Assembly: GCF_002245655.1 (NCBI RefSeq)
Contig: NZ_NOIH01000003.1
Location: 1 to 64,000 of the forward strand
Origin: Thauera propionica
GTDB lineage: Bacteria > Pseudomonadota > Gammaproteobacteria > Burkholderiales > Rhodocyclaceae
DNA: 64,000 nucleotides
Reading direction: 5' to 3'
In this document: positions 12,798-22,836 of the stretch, piece by piece
Numbering within the stretch: position 1 is the stretch's first letter
How the letters are laid out: every line of letters starts with the position of its first letter
Notes under the pieces: model-generated
The model's input: the letters and a program-made list of their open reading frames with translations, nothing else
What the model was told of the DNA's origin: nothing
Database searches by the model: none
Made by a program: the position numbers and the translations under genes

Positions 12798-14194
12798 CGT
12801 GCGGAGACCTCCGGCAAGCCACGCACCGCCGCCACGAAGACCTCGGCGCGGTGCGCATAGTTGCGGAACATGTCTAGGCTGGCGCAGGCCGGCGACAGCA
12901 GCACGACATCACCCGCCTGGGCGAGCGCGTTCGCGCGTGCGACGGCAGTCTCGAGGTCAGCCGCACGCTCGACCGGCAGGTTGCAGCCGACCAGGGCAGC
13001 TTCGATCCGCCCGGCATCACGTCCGATCAGCATCACGGCCCGCGCCTTGCAAGCCACGACCGGGGCGAGCGGCGAAAAGTCCTGGCCCTTACCATCACCA
13101 CCCGCAATCAACACCACCGGTTGGTCGAACCCGGCCAGCGCGGCCACCGTGGCGCCGACGTTGGTCCCCTTCGAATCGTCGTAGAAACGCACGCCGTCGG
13201 CGCGCTCGGCAACGAGCTCGACGCGGTGCGGCAAGCCACGGAAAGCCAGCAGGCCGGCAAGAAGTGTCTTCGGCTCCAGCCCCAGGCCGGCTTCGCACAA
13301 GGCCAGCGCCGCGAGCGCATTGGCAGCGTTGTGGCGGCCGGCCAGCGGCAAGTCGGCGAGCGCCAGCAGGGGCTGATGCCCGCGGACCAGCCAGTCTGCC
13401 TCGCCATGCCTGGCGATGCCGTAGTCACGGGATCCGCCCGGCGCGTCGGTACCGAAACGGATGATGTCGCGGCCCGGACGCGCCATCGCATTCACGCGGG
13501 CGTCCTCGCGATTCAGGACCTGCGCGCCGCGCCCCTGGAAGATCACGGCCTTGGTCGCGGCGTACTCGTCCAGGCCGGCGTAACGGTCCAGGTGATCGTC
13601 GGTGACGTTCAACACCGTGGCAGCCTCCGCATCGAGGTGCCGCATCGTCTCGATCTGGAAGCTGGACAGTTCGAGCACCCAGCATTGCGGCAAGGCTGCG
13701 CCGGCCGCGAGCCTGTCCATCAGCACGTCGAGTGCGGCCGGGCTGATATTGCCGGCGGCGACGGCGTCGATGCCGGCGGAACGTGCCAGCGCGGCGGTGA
13801 GCGCCGTCGTCGTGGTCTTGCCGTTGGTGCCGGTAATGGCGAGGATACGGGTCTGCCCGCGCACCCCCAGCTCATCCAGCGCCTCGGCCAGCAGGCTCAT
13901 CTCGCCGGTGATCGGCAGATCGCGGCGGCGGACCTCGGCGGCGACACCGACGCGCGGATCGAGACCCGGGCTCAGCGCCACCAGATCGACGCCGTCCAGT
14001 ACCTCGGCACCGAAACCGCCGGTGACGATCTCCGCGAGCGGCGCGTCCTCGCGCAAGGCGTCCAGTCCCGGCGGCGCAGTACGGCTGTCGGCTACGCGCA
14101 CGCGCGCACCGCGCAGCGCGCACCAGCGCGCCATCGCCAGGCCCGACTCGCCGAGCCCGAGCACAAGGACATGTTTTCCCGTAAGTGCGCTCAT
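12794..14194 (-). CDS. murD: UDP-N-acetylmuramoylalanine--D-glutamate ligase MurD
   Basis: MurD adds D-glutamate to UDP-MurNAc-L-Ala. From the ATG giving [18 protein letters not shown] the product is 466 residues. It carries the ATP loop [11 protein letters not shown], the Mur ligase motif [10 protein letters not shown] and the C-terminal [12 protein letters not shown]. The ATG overlaps the mraY stop (ATGA). A longer reading frame extends through mraY and is not real. Confidence 0.97.
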   Translation of the reverse strand: MSALTGKHVLVLGLGESGLAMARWCALRGARVRVADSRTAPPGLDALREDAPLAEIVTGGFGAEVLDGVDLVALSPGLDPRVGVAAEVRRRDLPITGEMSLLAEALDELGVRGQTRILAITGTNGKTTTTALTAALARSAGIDAVAAGNISPAALDVLMDRLAAGAALPQCWVLELSSFQIETMRHLDAEAATVLNVTDDHLDRYAGLDEYAATKAVIFQGRGAQVLNREDARVNAMARPGRDIIRFGTDAPGGSRDYGIARHGEADWLVRGHQPLLALADLPLAGRHNAANALAALALCEAGLGLEPKTLLAGLLAFRGLPHRVELVAERADGVRFYDDSKGTNVGATVAALAGFDQPVVLIAGGDGKGQDFSPLAPVVACKARAVMLIGRDAGRIEAALVGCNLPVERAADLETAVARANALAQAGDVVLLSPACASLDMFRNYAHRAEVFVAAVRGLPEVSAR

Positions 14195-15279
14195 CTCAGC
14201 TTCAGCGTCGACAGACCGAACAGCACCAGCATGATGGTGATGATCCAGAAACGGACCACGACCTGCGTTTCCTTCCAGCCACTCAGCTCGTAGTGGTGAT
14301 GCAGCGGCGCCATGCGGAAGATCCGCTTGCCGCCAGTCGCCTTGAAGTACAGCACCTGCACCATCACCGACAGGGTTTCGGCCACGAACAGGCCGCCCAT
14401 GATGAAGAGCACGATCTCCTGGCGGACGATGACGGCGATGGTGCCCAGCGCTGCTCCCAGCGCGAGCGCGCCGACATCGCCCATGAAGACCTCCGCCGGG
14501 TAAGCGTTGAACCACAGGAAGCCGAGGCCGGCACCGCAGATCGCGCCGCAGAACACCGCAAGCTCGCCCGCGCCGGCGATGTAAGGCACGCCGAGGTAGT
14601 TCGAGAAGCCTGCATGACCGGCAACGTAGGCGAAGATCGCCAGCGCGCCCGCCACCATCACCGTCGGCATGATCGCCAGGCCGTCGAGGCCGTCGGTGAG
14701 GTTCACCGCATGGCTTGTGCCGTTGATGACGAAGTAGGTGAGCGCAACGAAGCCGAAGATGCCCAGCGGGTAAGCGACGGCCTTGAAGAAAGGCACGATC
14801 AGTTCGGTTTCGGCGGGCGTGTTGGCGGTAAGCCCGAGGTAGATGGCCGCAGCGAGCGCAATGGCCGAGGTCCACAGATACTTCCAGCGGCTCGCCAGGC
14901 CTTTGGGGTCGCGGTGAACAACCTTGCGCCAGTCATCCACCCAGCCCACGGCGCCAAAGCCGAGGGTGACCAGCAGCGTGACCCACACGTAGTCGTTCTT
15001 CAGATCGCCCCACAGCAGGATCGTCACGCCGATCGCGATCAGGATCAGCGCTCCGCCCATGGTCGGCGTGCCGGCCTTGGTCAGGTGCGACTTGGGACCG
15101 TCGTCGCGCACCGCCTGCCCGATCTTCTTTGCCGCGAGCCAGCGGATCACGCCGGGACCGGCAATCAGCGAGATCGCCAGCGCGGTCAGTGCGGCGAGGA
15201 CCGTCCGCAGCGTGATGTAGCCGAAGACGTTGAATCCACGAATGTCCTGGCCGAGCCAGAGTGCAAGTTCCAACAGCAT
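14191..15279 (-). CDS. mraY: phospho-MurNAc-pentapeptide transferase MraY
   Basis: MraY transfers phospho-MurNAc-pentapeptide to undecaprenyl phosphate, giving lipid I, in the inner membrane. The 362-residue product begins [25 protein letters not shown]. It has about ten membrane helices, the motif GWVDDWRKV with its catalytic aspartates, [10 protein letters not shown], and the C-terminal [14 protein letters not shown]. The chosen ATG is the usual family start; an in-frame start 16 codons upstream is less likely. It begins one base after the murF stop. Confidence 0.98.
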   Translation of the reverse strand: MLLELALWLGQDIRGFNVFGYITLRTVLAALTALAISLIAGPGVIRWLAAKKIGQAVRDDGPKSHLTKAGTPTMGGALILIAIGVTILLWGDLKNDYVWVTLLVTLGFGAVGWVDDWRKVVHRDPKGLASRWKYLWTSAIALAAAIYLGLTANTPAETELIVPFFKAVAYPLGIFGFVALTYFVINGTSHAVNLTDGLDGLAIMPTVMVAGALAIFAYVAGHAGFSNYLGVPYIAGAGELAVFCGAICGAGLGFLWFNAYPAEVFMGDVGALALGAALGTIAVIVRQEIVLFIMGGLFVAETLSVMVQVLYFKATGGKRIFRMAPLHHHYELSGWKETQVVVRFWIITIMLVLFGLSTLKLR

Positions 15280-15280
15280 G

Positions 15281-16693
15281 TCAGGAGCCGGTATCCATTG
15301 AAGGGGCGGGATTGTGCATTGCCGCAAGCGCGTCCGCCACTCTTTCCATACGCATGAACCGCGAGCCTTTCACCAGCACGACCGAGTCTGCATCCAGCCT
15401 GGGCACCAGCGCCCGCACGAGGGCCTCAGGCGACCCGAAGTGCTGGGCGCCGTCGCCAAAATTGCGCACCGCAACATTGGTCATTTCACCAAGTGCGAAC
15501 AAGCCGTCGACACCCTTGCTCTTGGCGTAGCCACCGATCTCGTCATGAACCTGGGCGCTGGTCTCGCCCACCTCGCCCATGTCGCCGAGCACCAGCCAGG
15601 TGTGTCCCGGCATGGACGCAAGCACGTCGATACCGGCACGCACCGAGTCGGGATTGGCGTTATACGAATCGTCGAGGATCACGGCACCATTCGGCCCGCT
15701 GCGTCGCTGCAGGCGACCGCGCGTGCCGAGAAACTCGCCCAGACCTTCGGTGACCGCCTCGGGCGTGGCGCCTGCCGCAAGGCAGGCCGCAACCGCGCCG
15801 ACGGCGTTGCGCACGTTGTGCAGACCCGGCACCTGCAGTGCAAACTCGATGCGCCCTTGAGGGGTATCGAGTTCGACCCGCGAGCCGAGGCCGCGAAGGG
15901 TACACCGGCCACTCACGTCGGCCGCCTGCTCGATACCGAATGTCACAATCGCACGACCAGCATTCAGCGTGCGCCAGTACTGGGCGTGCGGGTCGTCGGC
16001 GTTGATCACGGCCACACCCGCGCTGCCCAGCCCCGCGTAGATCGCGCCCTTCTCGCGCGCGACCTCTTCAAGCGTGCCCATGCCCTCGAGGTGGGCGCGC
16101 TGCGCGTTATTCACGATGGCGACGGTCGGCTGCGCCAGGTCGGTCAGATAGCCGATCTCGCCCGGATGGTTCATGCCCATCTCGATCACCGCTGCACGAT
16201 GGAAGTCGCGCAGTTCGAGCAGGGTCAGCGGCATGCCGATGTCGTTGTTGAGATTACCCCGCGTCGCTAGCACTGCCTCGTCGCCAAATCCGTCCCGACG
16301 CGCCTGGGCACGCAGGATGGCGGCGCACATCTCCTTGACGGTGGTCTTGCCATTGCTGCCGGTGACGCCGACGACCGGCAGCGCGAAACGCGCGCGCCAG
16401 GCGGCGGCCAAGGTGCCGAGCGCAAGACGCGTGTCCTCGACGACGAGAACCGGCAATGGCGGCTCGGGGTTCGCTTCGAACCAGCGCGCGTCCACCAGGG
16501 CCGCGGCAGCGCCGGCGCGCGCGACGGCCTCGATGAACTCGTGACCGTCGAAGCGCTCGCCGCGCAACGCAACGAACAACTGGCCCGGCACCAGCGCGCG
16601 GCTGTCGGTGCCCACCCCGTCGAAGCGCGTCATGCCGACTGCACGGGCGCCATGTTCGGCCAGGGCGCGTGCGGCATCCTGCAGACTCATCAT
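15281..16693 (-). CDS. murF: UDP-MurNAc-tripeptide--D-Ala-D-Ala ligase MurF
   Basis: MurF adds the D-Ala-D-Ala dipeptide and completes the UDP-MurNAc-pentapeptide. It has the ATP loop [14 protein letters not shown] and later [11 protein letters not shown] and [11 protein letters not shown], typical of MurF. Starting at 16693 it is 470 residues. That ATG overlaps the murE stop, has GGAGGGG seven bases upstream, and is followed directly by a second ATG. An earlier start at 16717 lies inside murE and lacks that ribosome-binding site. Confidence 0.97.
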   Translation of the reverse strand: MMSLQDAARALAEHGARAVGMTRFDGVGTDSRALVPGQLFVALRGERFDGHEFIEAVARAGAAAALVDARWFEANPEPPLPVLVVEDTRLALGTLAAAWRARFALPVVGVTGSNGKTTVKEMCAAILRAQARRDGFGDEAVLATRGNLNNDIGMPLTLLELRDFHRAAVIEMGMNHPGEIGYLTDLAQPTVAIVNNAQRAHLEGMGTLEEVAREKGAIYAGLGSAGVAVINADDPHAQYWRTLNAGRAIVTFGIEQAADVSGRCTLRGLGSRVELDTPQGRIEFALQVPGLHNVRNAVGAVAACLAAGATPEAVTEGLGEFLGTRGRLQRRSGPNGAVILDDSYNANPDSVRAGIDVLASMPGHTWLVLGDMGEVGETSAQVHDEIGGYAKSKGVDGLFALGEMTNVAVRNFGDGAQHFGSPEALVRALVPRLDADSVVLVKGSRFMRMERVADALAAMHNPAPSMDTGS

Positions 16694-18189
16694 CGTTTCG
16701 CCCCTCCTGCATGCCACGCCCGCAAGGCCAGGTTTGCCTGCTCCAGGTCCGAGAAGGGCAGACGCTGGCCCATGACTTCCTGATACGGCTCGTGGCCCTT
16801 GCCCGCGATCACCACCACGTCATCGGCAGCAGCCTCGGCAATGGCGATGCGGATCGCCTGCGCGCGATCAACGATGCGCTCAGCCTGCGGGCCGGCGCCT
16901 GCCGCCACGGTCTCGAGGATCTTCAGCGGATCTTCCGTGCGTGGATTGTCACTCGTGACAATCACGCGGTCGGCGAGTCGGGCAGCGACCTCGCCCATCA
17001 GCGGGCGCTTGCCCGGATCGCGGTCGCCGCCGCAACCAAAGACGCAGCTCAGCCGGCCGCGACGCGAATGCACCGTCGTGCGCAACGATTCGAGCACCTG
17101 CGCCAGCGCATCAGGGGTGTGCGCATAGTCGATGACGATCAGTGGCTCGCAGACGCCGCCCACCAGCTGCATGCGCCCCTCGGGCGGGGTCATCCGCACC
17201 AGCACCGGCGGCAGTTCATCGAACGGCACGCCACGCGCCAGCAGCGCACCTGCCACGGCCAACAGGTTCGAGACGTTGAACGGCGCGACCATCCGCACCT
17301 GGATCTCGACCACGCGCCGGTCCCATTGCAGCGCGAACCGCAGTCCGGTCGGCGAGGCCTGCAGCCGGTCACCGAGCAGCACACGTGCACCCGGCACCGC
17401 ATCGGCGTTGGCGTGGTACAGGGTGCACGCGATCACGTCCCGCCCCTGCGCCACCAGCCGCCGCGCGAGCATTAGCCCGTAGGGATCGTCGATGTTGATC
17501 ACGCAGCGTTCGACACCCGGCAGCGAGAAGAGGCGGGCCTTCGCTTCGCCGTAGGCATCCATCGAACCGTGGTAGTCGAGGTGATCCCGGCTCAGATTGG
17601 TGAAGATCGCAACGTCGAAGCAGGCCCCATTGACCCGCCCCTGGTCGAGGCCGATGGACGAGACCTCCATCGCCGCCGCCCCAGCTCCCGCGGCAGCAAA
17701 GCCCGCAAGCAGGCGATGCAGATCGAGCGCATCGGGCGTGGTGTTGAGCGAACTCTCCAGTTCGCCCGGGAAGCCGTTGCCCAGGGTGCCGACGATGCCG
17801 CAGCGCACCCCGAGGTCCTGCATGGCGCCCGCCAGCATCTGACTCACCGTGGTCTTGCCATTGGTGCCCGTCACGCCGGCGAGCCATAGGCGCTCCGACG
17901 GACGGCCGTAGATCTCATGTGCCAGATGGCCGGCAAGATCACGCAGACGCTCGACGGGCAGTGACGGGATGGGCAATTCCCCCGCGTCAAAGCCATCGCC
18001 GCTTTCCCACAGCACGGCCGCCGCGCCCCGCTCGATGGCAGACGCCAGGTAGCGTCGCCCATCGGTGCGGAACCCCGGCCACGCCGCGAATACCTCACCC
18101 GGCCCGACGCGGCGCGAGTCCGCCGTGATCCCGCTCGGGGTCACACCAGCCGCCTGCAGGCGCGCGAGGATGGGGGCGGCCAGGCTCAC
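16690..18189 (-). CDS. murE: UDP-MurNAc-L-Ala-D-Glu--meso-DAP ligase MurE
   Basis: MurE adds meso-diaminopimelate to the stem peptide. The 499-residue product has [15 protein letters not shown] (ATP loop), NLSRDHLDYHGSMDAY and the DAP-selecting signature DNPRTEDP, which indicates meso-DAP instead of lysine. The start is GTG at 18189, with AGGAG nine bases away inside the end of ftsI; it begins immediately after the ftsI TAA. Confidence 0.98.
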   Translation of the reverse strand: MSLAAPILARLQAAGVTPSGITADSRRVGPGEVFAAWPGFRTDGRRYLASAIERGAAAVLWESGDGFDAGELPIPSLPVERLRDLAGHLAHEIYGRPSERLWLAGVTGTNGKTTVSQMLAGAMQDLGVRCGIVGTLGNGFPGELESSLNTTPDALDLHRLLAGFAAAGAGAAAMEVSSIGLDQGRVNGACFDVAIFTNLSRDHLDYHGSMDAYGEAKARLFSLPGVERCVINIDDPYGLMLARRLVAQGRDVIACTLYHANADAVPGARVLLGDRLQASPTGLRFALQWDRRVVEIQVRMVAPFNVSNLLAVAGALLARGVPFDELPPVLVRMTPPEGRMQLVGGVCEPLIVIDYAHTPDALAQVLESLRTTVHSRRGRLSCVFGCGGDRDPGKRPLMGEVAARLADRVIVTSDNPRTEDPLKILETVAAGAGPQAERIVDRAQAIRIAIAEAAADDVVVIAGKGHEPYQEVMGQRLPFSDLEQANLALRAWHAGGAKR

Positions 18190-19962
18190 TTACATGCTCT
18201 CCTGTGCCACGGCCGTGCCAGCCGTCCCCTCGGACTGGCGCCGCGCGAGCTGCAACGGGGTCAGCGGAGCGTCGGGCGCCACGCCGAGCGAGCGCAGCGA
18301 GCCTTCCATGATGCGCGAGAACAGCGGCCCGGCCACGGTACCGGCGTAGTAGCTGCCCGCACTCGGCTCATCGATCATCACCGCGACGACAAGGCGCGGA
18401 TTCGACACTGGCGCAAAGCCCACGAACGAGGCGATGTAGCGTTTCGTATAGCGTCCGTTCTCGAGCTTCACCGCGGTACCGGTCTTGCCGCCAACACGGT
18501 AGCCCGGCACCTGAGCCTTGGTCGCCGTGCCGCCCGGCTGGGTGACGGACTCAAGCATGTCTCGCACAGCCTGTGTCGTCTCGGGCGAGAAAATGCGCCG
18601 CCCCTTCATCGGCTGGCCATCGACGCGCGTCAGCGAAAGAGGCACGAGCTCTCCCTCGCGGGCGAACGTAAGGTAAGCACGCGCCATCTGGATCAGGCTC
18701 ACCGAGATACCGTGCCCGTACGACATCGTCGCCTGCTCGATCGGCTTCCAGGTCTTGGCGGGACGCAAACGTCCGCTGCTCTCACCCGGGAAGCCGAGAT
18801 TGAGCGGCGTGCCGAAGCCAAGATCGTCGAAAAGCTGCCACATCTCGGTCGGCGAAAAATACTGCGCGAGCTTCACGGTGCCGATGTTGGAGGACTTCTG
18901 GATGACCTCGGCCACCGTCATCGGCTTGTCGTGACGATGCGAATCCGAGATCGTCGCAGTGCCGATCGTCATTCGTCCGGCGCTGACGTCGATCATCGTG
19001 GTCGGCTTGACCTTGCCGCGGTCGAGCGCGAGCCCGGCGATGAAAGGCTTCATCACCGAACCGGGCTCGAAGGCGTCGGTGAACACGCGGTTGCGCAACT
19101 GCTCACCAGTCAGATTGGCACGGTTGTTCGGGTTGAATGTCGGCGCGTTGACCATCGCGAGGATCTCGCCGGTCCGCGAGTCGATGACCACCGCAGCGCC
19201 CGCCTTGGCCTTGTGCTGCTGCATCGTGTCGCGCAGGGCCGACCAGGCAAGGTACTGGATCTTGCCGTCGATCGACAGCGCCACCTCCTCACCCTCGCGC
19301 GGCGGACGCACTGCCTCGACGTCCTCCACGATCTGCCCGCGGCGATCCTTGATGACGCGGCGCAGCCCGGGGCGCCCCGCCAGCTGCTTCTCGTACGCGA
19401 GCTCAATGCCTTCCTGGCCGCGGTCCTCGACGTTGGTGAAACCCAGGATGTGGGCCATGACCTCGCCACCGGGGTAATAACGGCGGTATTCCTGCTGCTG
19501 GTGAATGCCGGGCAGCTTGAGGTCGGCGATCCGCTGCGCCACCTCGGGCGACAGCTGACGCTTGAGATAGACGAAGTCACGCGGCGTAGCGAGCCGCTCA
19601 TTGAGCTCGCGCACGTCCATCTCGAGCAGGCGCGCAAGCTCACGGGCCTGCGCCGGCTCGAGCTTGGCATCGGACGGCAGCGCCCACACCGAGCGCACCG
19701 GCGTGCTGACGGCCAGCATGTCGCCATGGCGGTCCGTGATGCGGCCGCGGGTGGCGGGAATCTCGATGGTGCGCGCATAGCGCGATTCGCCCTTCGCCTG
19801 CAGGAAGTCGTTATTGACGCCCTGGAGGTAGAGCGCACGCCCGGTCAGGGTGAGCGAGCCGGCAAGCATCGCCAGCAGCATGAAACGCGGGCGCCACAGC
19901 GGCAGCTCGCGCTTGAGCAGCGGATTGTGGTTGAAGGTGACCGTACGTTGATTCTTCTTCAT
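18190..19962 (-). CDS. ftsI: division transpeptidase FtsI (PBP3)
   Basis: FtsI is the class B penicillin-binding protein that cross-links septal peptidoglycan. It is 590 residues with one N-terminal membrane helix (about 26-45). The transpeptidase motifs are intact: SVMK in EPGSVMKPF, SSN in QKSSNIG, and KTGT in VGGKTGTAV. The ATG giving [20 protein letters not shown] overlaps the ftsL stop by four bases. Confidence 0.98.
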   Translation of the reverse strand: MKKNQRTVTFNHNPLLKRELPLWRPRFMLLAMLAGSLTLTGRALYLQGVNNDFLQAKGESRYARTIEIPATRGRITDRHGDMLAVSTPVRSVWALPSDAKLEPAQARELARLLEMDVRELNERLATPRDFVYLKRQLSPEVAQRIADLKLPGIHQQQEYRRYYPGGEVMAHILGFTNVEDRGQEGIELAYEKQLAGRPGLRRVIKDRRGQIVEDVEAVRPPREGEEVALSIDGKIQYLAWSALRDTMQQHKAKAGAAVVIDSRTGEILAMVNAPTFNPNNRANLTGEQLRNRVFTDAFEPGSVMKPFIAGLALDRGKVKPTTMIDVSAGRMTIGTATISDSHRHDKPMTVAEVIQKSSNIGTVKLAQYFSPTEMWQLFDDLGFGTPLNLGFPGESSGRLRPAKTWKPIEQATMSYGHGISVSLIQMARAYLTFAREGELVPLSLTRVDGQPMKGRRIFSPETTQAVRDMLESVTQPGGTATKAQVPGYRVGGKTGTAVKLENGRYTKRYIASFVGFAPVSNPRLVVAVMIDEPSAGSYYAGTVAGPLFSRIMEGSLRSLGVAPDAPLTPLQLARRQSEGTAGTAVAQESM

Positions 19963-20228
19963 GACTGCGGCTCCACCACCAGGACCTGGCCCTGCATCGG
20001 CAGACGCATGCCAAGCCGCTCGCGCGCGAGCTTCTCCACACGTGCGTGGGCCGCCCAGGTGCTCTGTTCCAGCTGCAGCTGCCCCCACTCGACCTCGAGC
20101 CCATGGGCACGCGACTGCTCGCGTTCAAGCTCAGCGTAGAGCTTGCGTGCCTGGTGCTGGGACGAGACCACGCCGAGCGCGCTCGCCACCACCAGCGCCA
20201 CCAGCACCGCGTCTGCCCGGATCATCAT
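19959..20228 (-). CDS. ftsL: cell division protein FtsL
   Basis: FtsL is a small bitopic divisome protein that pairs with FtsB. It is 89 residues. A membrane segment at about 5-23 ([18 protein letters not shown]) is followed by a coiled-coil-like stretch rich in Glu, Leu and Gln, and a conserved end ([19 protein letters not shown]). Two ATGs are adjacent (20228 and 20225), and both overlap the rsmH end. Confidence 0.93.
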   Translation of the reverse strand: MMIRADAVLVALVVASALGVVSSQHQARKLYAELEREQSRAHGLEVEWGQLQLEQSTWAAHARVEKLARERLGMRLPMQGQVLVVEPQS

Positions 20229-21163
20229 GCGGGCGCCTCCGTGCGTTCGGCGATGCGCATCACTGCACTGCGCGAACGCGGATTGGCCTCGACCTCCGCC
20301 GCGCTCGGCCGCACGGCCTTGCCGATCAGGCGCAGGCGCGGCGGAGGCAGGTCGGCCGCACGAATCGGCAGGCGCGCCGGAAGCACAGGCGGACGCGACT
20401 CGTCGCGCATGAAGCGCTTGACGATGCGGTCCTCGAGGGAATGAAAGCTGATCACCGCCAGCCGCCCCCCCGGCGTCAGTCGCGCAACGCAGGCAGGCAG
20501 CACGCGCGTCAGCTCCTCGAGCTCCTGATTAATGAAAATCCGTAGAGCCTGGAAGGTACGTGTCGCCGGGTGCTGCCCCGGCTCGCGTGTGCGGACCGCT
20601 TTTTCCACGATCGCGGCAAGTTGTCCAGTGGTTGCAACAGCCCCCCCTGTCCGAGCAGCTGCAATCGCCTTTGCAATCGCATGAGCAAACCGTTCCTCGC
20701 CATAATCCCTGATTACCTCCGTGATCTGGCCGACGGATGCCTCCGCCAGCCATTCCGCCACGGTTTGCCCGCGGCTCGTGTCCATACGCATGTCCAGCGG
20801 CGCATCGAAGCGAAAGCTCATGCCACGCGATGCATCGTCGAGCTGAGGTGACGACACCCCGAGGTCCAGCAGCACGCCGTCCACCTGCACCACACCCAGC
20901 GCATCGAGCTCTGCATCGAGGTCGCCGAAAGCCGAATGCACCAGCGTCAGTCGTGCATCACCGAGCGCCTGCCCGGCCGCGATTGCCGCCGGATCGCGAT
21001 CGAAGGCGATCAGGCGCCCCTGCGCCCCAAGCCGCTCGAGCACGGCGCGGCTATGCCCGCCACGACCGAAGGTGCCGTCGACATAGGTGCCATCGGCATG
21101 GATCGCGAGCGCTTCGACCGCCTCGTTCAGCAGGACGGTGACATGTGCATGGACCGCGCTCAC
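20225..21163 (-). CDS. rsmH: 16S rRNA m4C1402 methyltransferase RsmH
   Basis: RsmH methylates N4 of C1402 in the ribosomal P site. The 312-residue product has [28 protein letters not shown] (SAM loop), [19 protein letters not shown] and the C-terminal [16 protein letters not shown]. The start is GTG at 21163 overlapping the mraZ stop (GTGA). rsmI, which adds the 2'-O-methyl to the same nucleotide, is also in this window at 23.9-24.8 kb. Confidence 0.97.
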   Translation of the reverse strand: MSAVHAHVTVLLNEAVEALAIHADGTYVDGTFGRGGHSRAVLERLGAQGRLIAFDRDPAAIAAGQALGDARLTLVHSAFGDLDAELDALGVVQVDGVLLDLGVSSPQLDDASRGMSFRFDAPLDMRMDTSRGQTVAEWLAEASVGQITEVIRDYGEERFAHAIAKAIAAARTGGAVATTGQLAAIVEKAVRTREPGQHPATRTFQALRIFINQELEELTRVLPACVARLTPGGRLAVISFHSLEDRIVKRFMRDESRPPVLPARLPIRAADLPPPRLRLIGKAVRPSAAEVEANPRSRSAVMRIAERTEAPA

Positions 21164-21603
21164 AGCGCCAGGCTCTCGAAGCCGGGCGGCAACCCGTTGT
21201 TCATCAAGGCCAGCATGGCTTCCTGCTGCTTCTGCCAGCCCTCGTCGGACCAGAGTTCGAAGTGGCTGCCCTGCCCCACCAGCCAGACCTGCTTGTCGAG
21301 CTTGGCGAACTGGCGCAGCGACGGCGCGACCAGCACACGGCCGGCGGCGTCGAGCGCCTCCTCCTGGGCGAAGCCCACGAGCAGACGTTTGAGCATGGCG
21401 GAGGTCGGATCGAGCCCCGGCGCCGCGAGCACCTTGTCGCGAATCGGAACCCAGGCGGGGACGGGATAAACCAGAAGGCAACCATGGGGATGGGCGGTCA
21501 GCACCACCTGGCCGCTCTCGACAGCCAAGGCATCACGATGCCGCGCGGGGATCGCGAGACGACCCTTGGCATCGAGATTGAGCGCTGCGGCTCCTTGGAA
21601 CAT
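21160..21603 (-). CDS. mraZ: transcriptional regulator MraZ
   Basis: MraZ is an AbrB-like DNA-binding protein that represses its own dcw operon. The 147-residue product starts [24 protein letters not shown], the first of two SpoVT/AbrB repeats; the second begins [18 protein letters not shown]. The ATG has GGGGGGA at correct spacing. An in-frame start 60 bases upstream would run through the MraZ operator and is rejected. It is the first gene of the dcw cluster. Confidence 0.97.
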   Translation of the reverse strand: MFQGAAALNLDAKGRLAIPARHRDALAVESGQVVLTAHPHGCLLVYPVPAWVPIRDKVLAAPGLDPTSAMLKRLLVGFAQEEALDAAGRVLVAPSLRQFAKLDKQVWLVGQGSHFELWSDEGWQKQQEAMLALMNNGLPPGFESLAL

Positions 21604-21638
21604 CGTCCCCCCTGACGGCACCGGGGCAGTGCCGGAAT

Positions 21639-21673
21639 GACACTTTTCCCCACTTTTTTCCACTTGGACCCAC
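21639..21673 (-). promoter_or_regulatory. MraZ operator: four 10-bp-spaced GTGGG-type boxes
   Basis: On the minus strand the pentamers GTGGG, GTGGA, GTGGG and GTGTC end at 21669, 21659, 21649 and 21639. Each is exactly 10 bp from the next with A/T-rich spacers. MraZ is known to bind TGGG-N5-TGGG repeats upstream of its own gene. The first box overlaps the predicted -10, and the others cover the start of transcription, consistent with repression. Confidence 0.85.
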
Positions 21674-21700
21674 TTTAGTGGAAAGGCCGTACCCGGTCAA
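21672..21700 (-). promoter_or_regulatory. Pmra, main promoter of the dcw cluster
   Basis: TTGACC (21695-21700) and TAAAGT (21672-21677), read on the minus strand, are separated by exactly 17 bp. The -35 matches 5 of 6 and the -10 matches 4 of 6. Transcription would start near 21665, about 60 bases before the mraZ ATG, inside the MraZ box array. Confidence 0.75.
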
Positions 21701-21971
21701 GCTGACAAAACCGGAATCTCGTTGTTACACAATGACTTATGTGAAGCCGGGAAATATTGAATAAACCCTGAAAAATCAAGGGCGATAGCGCATGGACATG
21801 CGAAAACGGTCGAACTCGGACTGGATCGACGCGAAAGTGGGGCGAGGTGGGAAAAACCGGCAGCGGCAAGGCGCACTGGACGCGGGCAGCCCCTTTCCAG
21901 GAGCGCGAACGCGTCGAATGGCGACCTTGGGCGACGCACAAGAGGCGTCTGCAGCGGAGCGGTCGCCGCTC

Positions 21972-22366
21972 AAAAAAGAAGTGGGGAAGTTCGCCGATAA
22001 GCCGGGTTCTGTCGAACATCGCCGGCAAGCCGGCGACATCGGGCAGTCATTCCTCTGGGCGCCCCGTTACCGTGGCGCTCTAGCAGCCTACCCGGGAGCG
22101 ACGCGAGCCACGCCAATGCTCCCCTATTTGGCCTTGCCCCGGATGGGGTTTGCCGTGCCAGTCCTGTTGCCAGTCCTGCGGTGAGCTCTTACCTCACCGT
22201 TTCACCCTTGCCTGATCCCGTTTGCACGGGCCATCGGCGGTCTGCTCTCTGTTGCACTTTCCGTCGCCTCACGGCGCCCGGCCGTTAGCCGGCATCCTGC
22301 TCTGCGGGGCCCGGACTTTCCTCCACGCACGACGAAGTGCGCAGCGACTGCCTGGCGAACTTCCCG
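21972..22366 (-). ncRNA. rnpB: RNase P RNA, bacterial class A
   Basis: This is the catalytic RNA that trims tRNA 5' leaders. On the minus strand the 5' end GGGAAGTTCGCC (22365-22354) pairs perfectly with GGCGAACTTCCC near the 3' end (21995-21984), forming P1. Conserved core segments are visible: GAGGAAAGTCCGGGC just after the 5' stem, and ACAGAACCCGGCTTAT before the 3' stem. A perfect -10, TATAAT, lies at 22373-22378, about 7 bases upstream of the 5' end; no good -35 is seen. After P1 the minus strand reads CACTTCTTTTTT, so P1 plus the T run probably serves as terminator. The mature RNA is about 384 nt. Confidence 0.93.
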
Positions 22367-22388
22367 CGGCAGATTATACGCGCTCGTC

Positions 22389-22826
22389 TCAGCCGCCGTC
22401 GGCCGGCGCCGCAACAAAAGTCGGTGCCCCCTCTTTCAGCACGAAACTGCCGACGAGACGACCGGGGGGCTGGCCGGTGGCGTTATCCCAGTCCTGCACA
22501 CGGCATTGCTCGGTGCTGGCGAGATACCAGCGGTTGCCCTGATGCAGCGCCCACAGACGATCGCCCGCCTCATACACGCGCATTTCGACCAGAGTAGTCG
22601 AGCCCGGATGAATGGACACGCGCTTCTGGCAGTGCGGCAGACGGGACGCGATCAGTGACTGCTTGAGCTCGTCATCCCAGAAGAACTTCTGTTCGCGGAC
22701 CAGGACGAGCGCATGCTGGCTGCCCTCAACCATGTAGGCCGTAGCCGTGTTCTCACAGGCAGACAACACCGGCAGCAGCGCAAGTGCGAGGACAATCCGA
22801 CGGATACCGCTGATTCGACCCACCAT
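22389..22826 (-). CDS. small lipoprotein of unknown function
   Basis: The 145-residue product begins MVGRISGIRRIVLALALLPVLSACENTA, a lipoprotein signal peptide with lipobox LSAC, so it is probably anchored in the outer membrane. The mature part has two further cysteines (PHCQK and EQCRV) and aromatic-rich strands (YEAGDRLWALHQGNRWYLAS). I do not recognise a domain. AGGAGGGGG precedes the ATG. It starts 10 bases after pyrC in the same direction, so the two are probably cotranscribed, and its end carries the upstream part of the rnpB promoter. Confidence 0.75.
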   Translation of the reverse strand: MVGRISGIRRIVLALALLPVLSACENTATAYMVEGSQHALVLVREQKFFWDDELKQSLIASRLPHCQKRVSIHPGSTTLVEMRVYEAGDRLWALHQGNRWYLASTEQCRVQDWDNATGQPPGRLVGSFVLKEGAPTFVAAPADGG

Positions 22827-22836
22827 ATCCCCCTCC

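Noticed and set aside
12794-14875. 693-codon version of murD
   Set aside because: The extension reads out of frame through mraY; the ATG overlapping the mraY stop gives a normal MurD.
18190-20088. ftsI extended 42 codons upstream
   Set aside because: The extension covers ftsL in another frame, and the four-base-overlapping ATG gives the normal FtsI N-terminus.
22222-22542. 106-codon plus-strand frame across the RNase P region
   Set aside because: It lies over the conserved rnpB core and the end of the lipoprotein gene.
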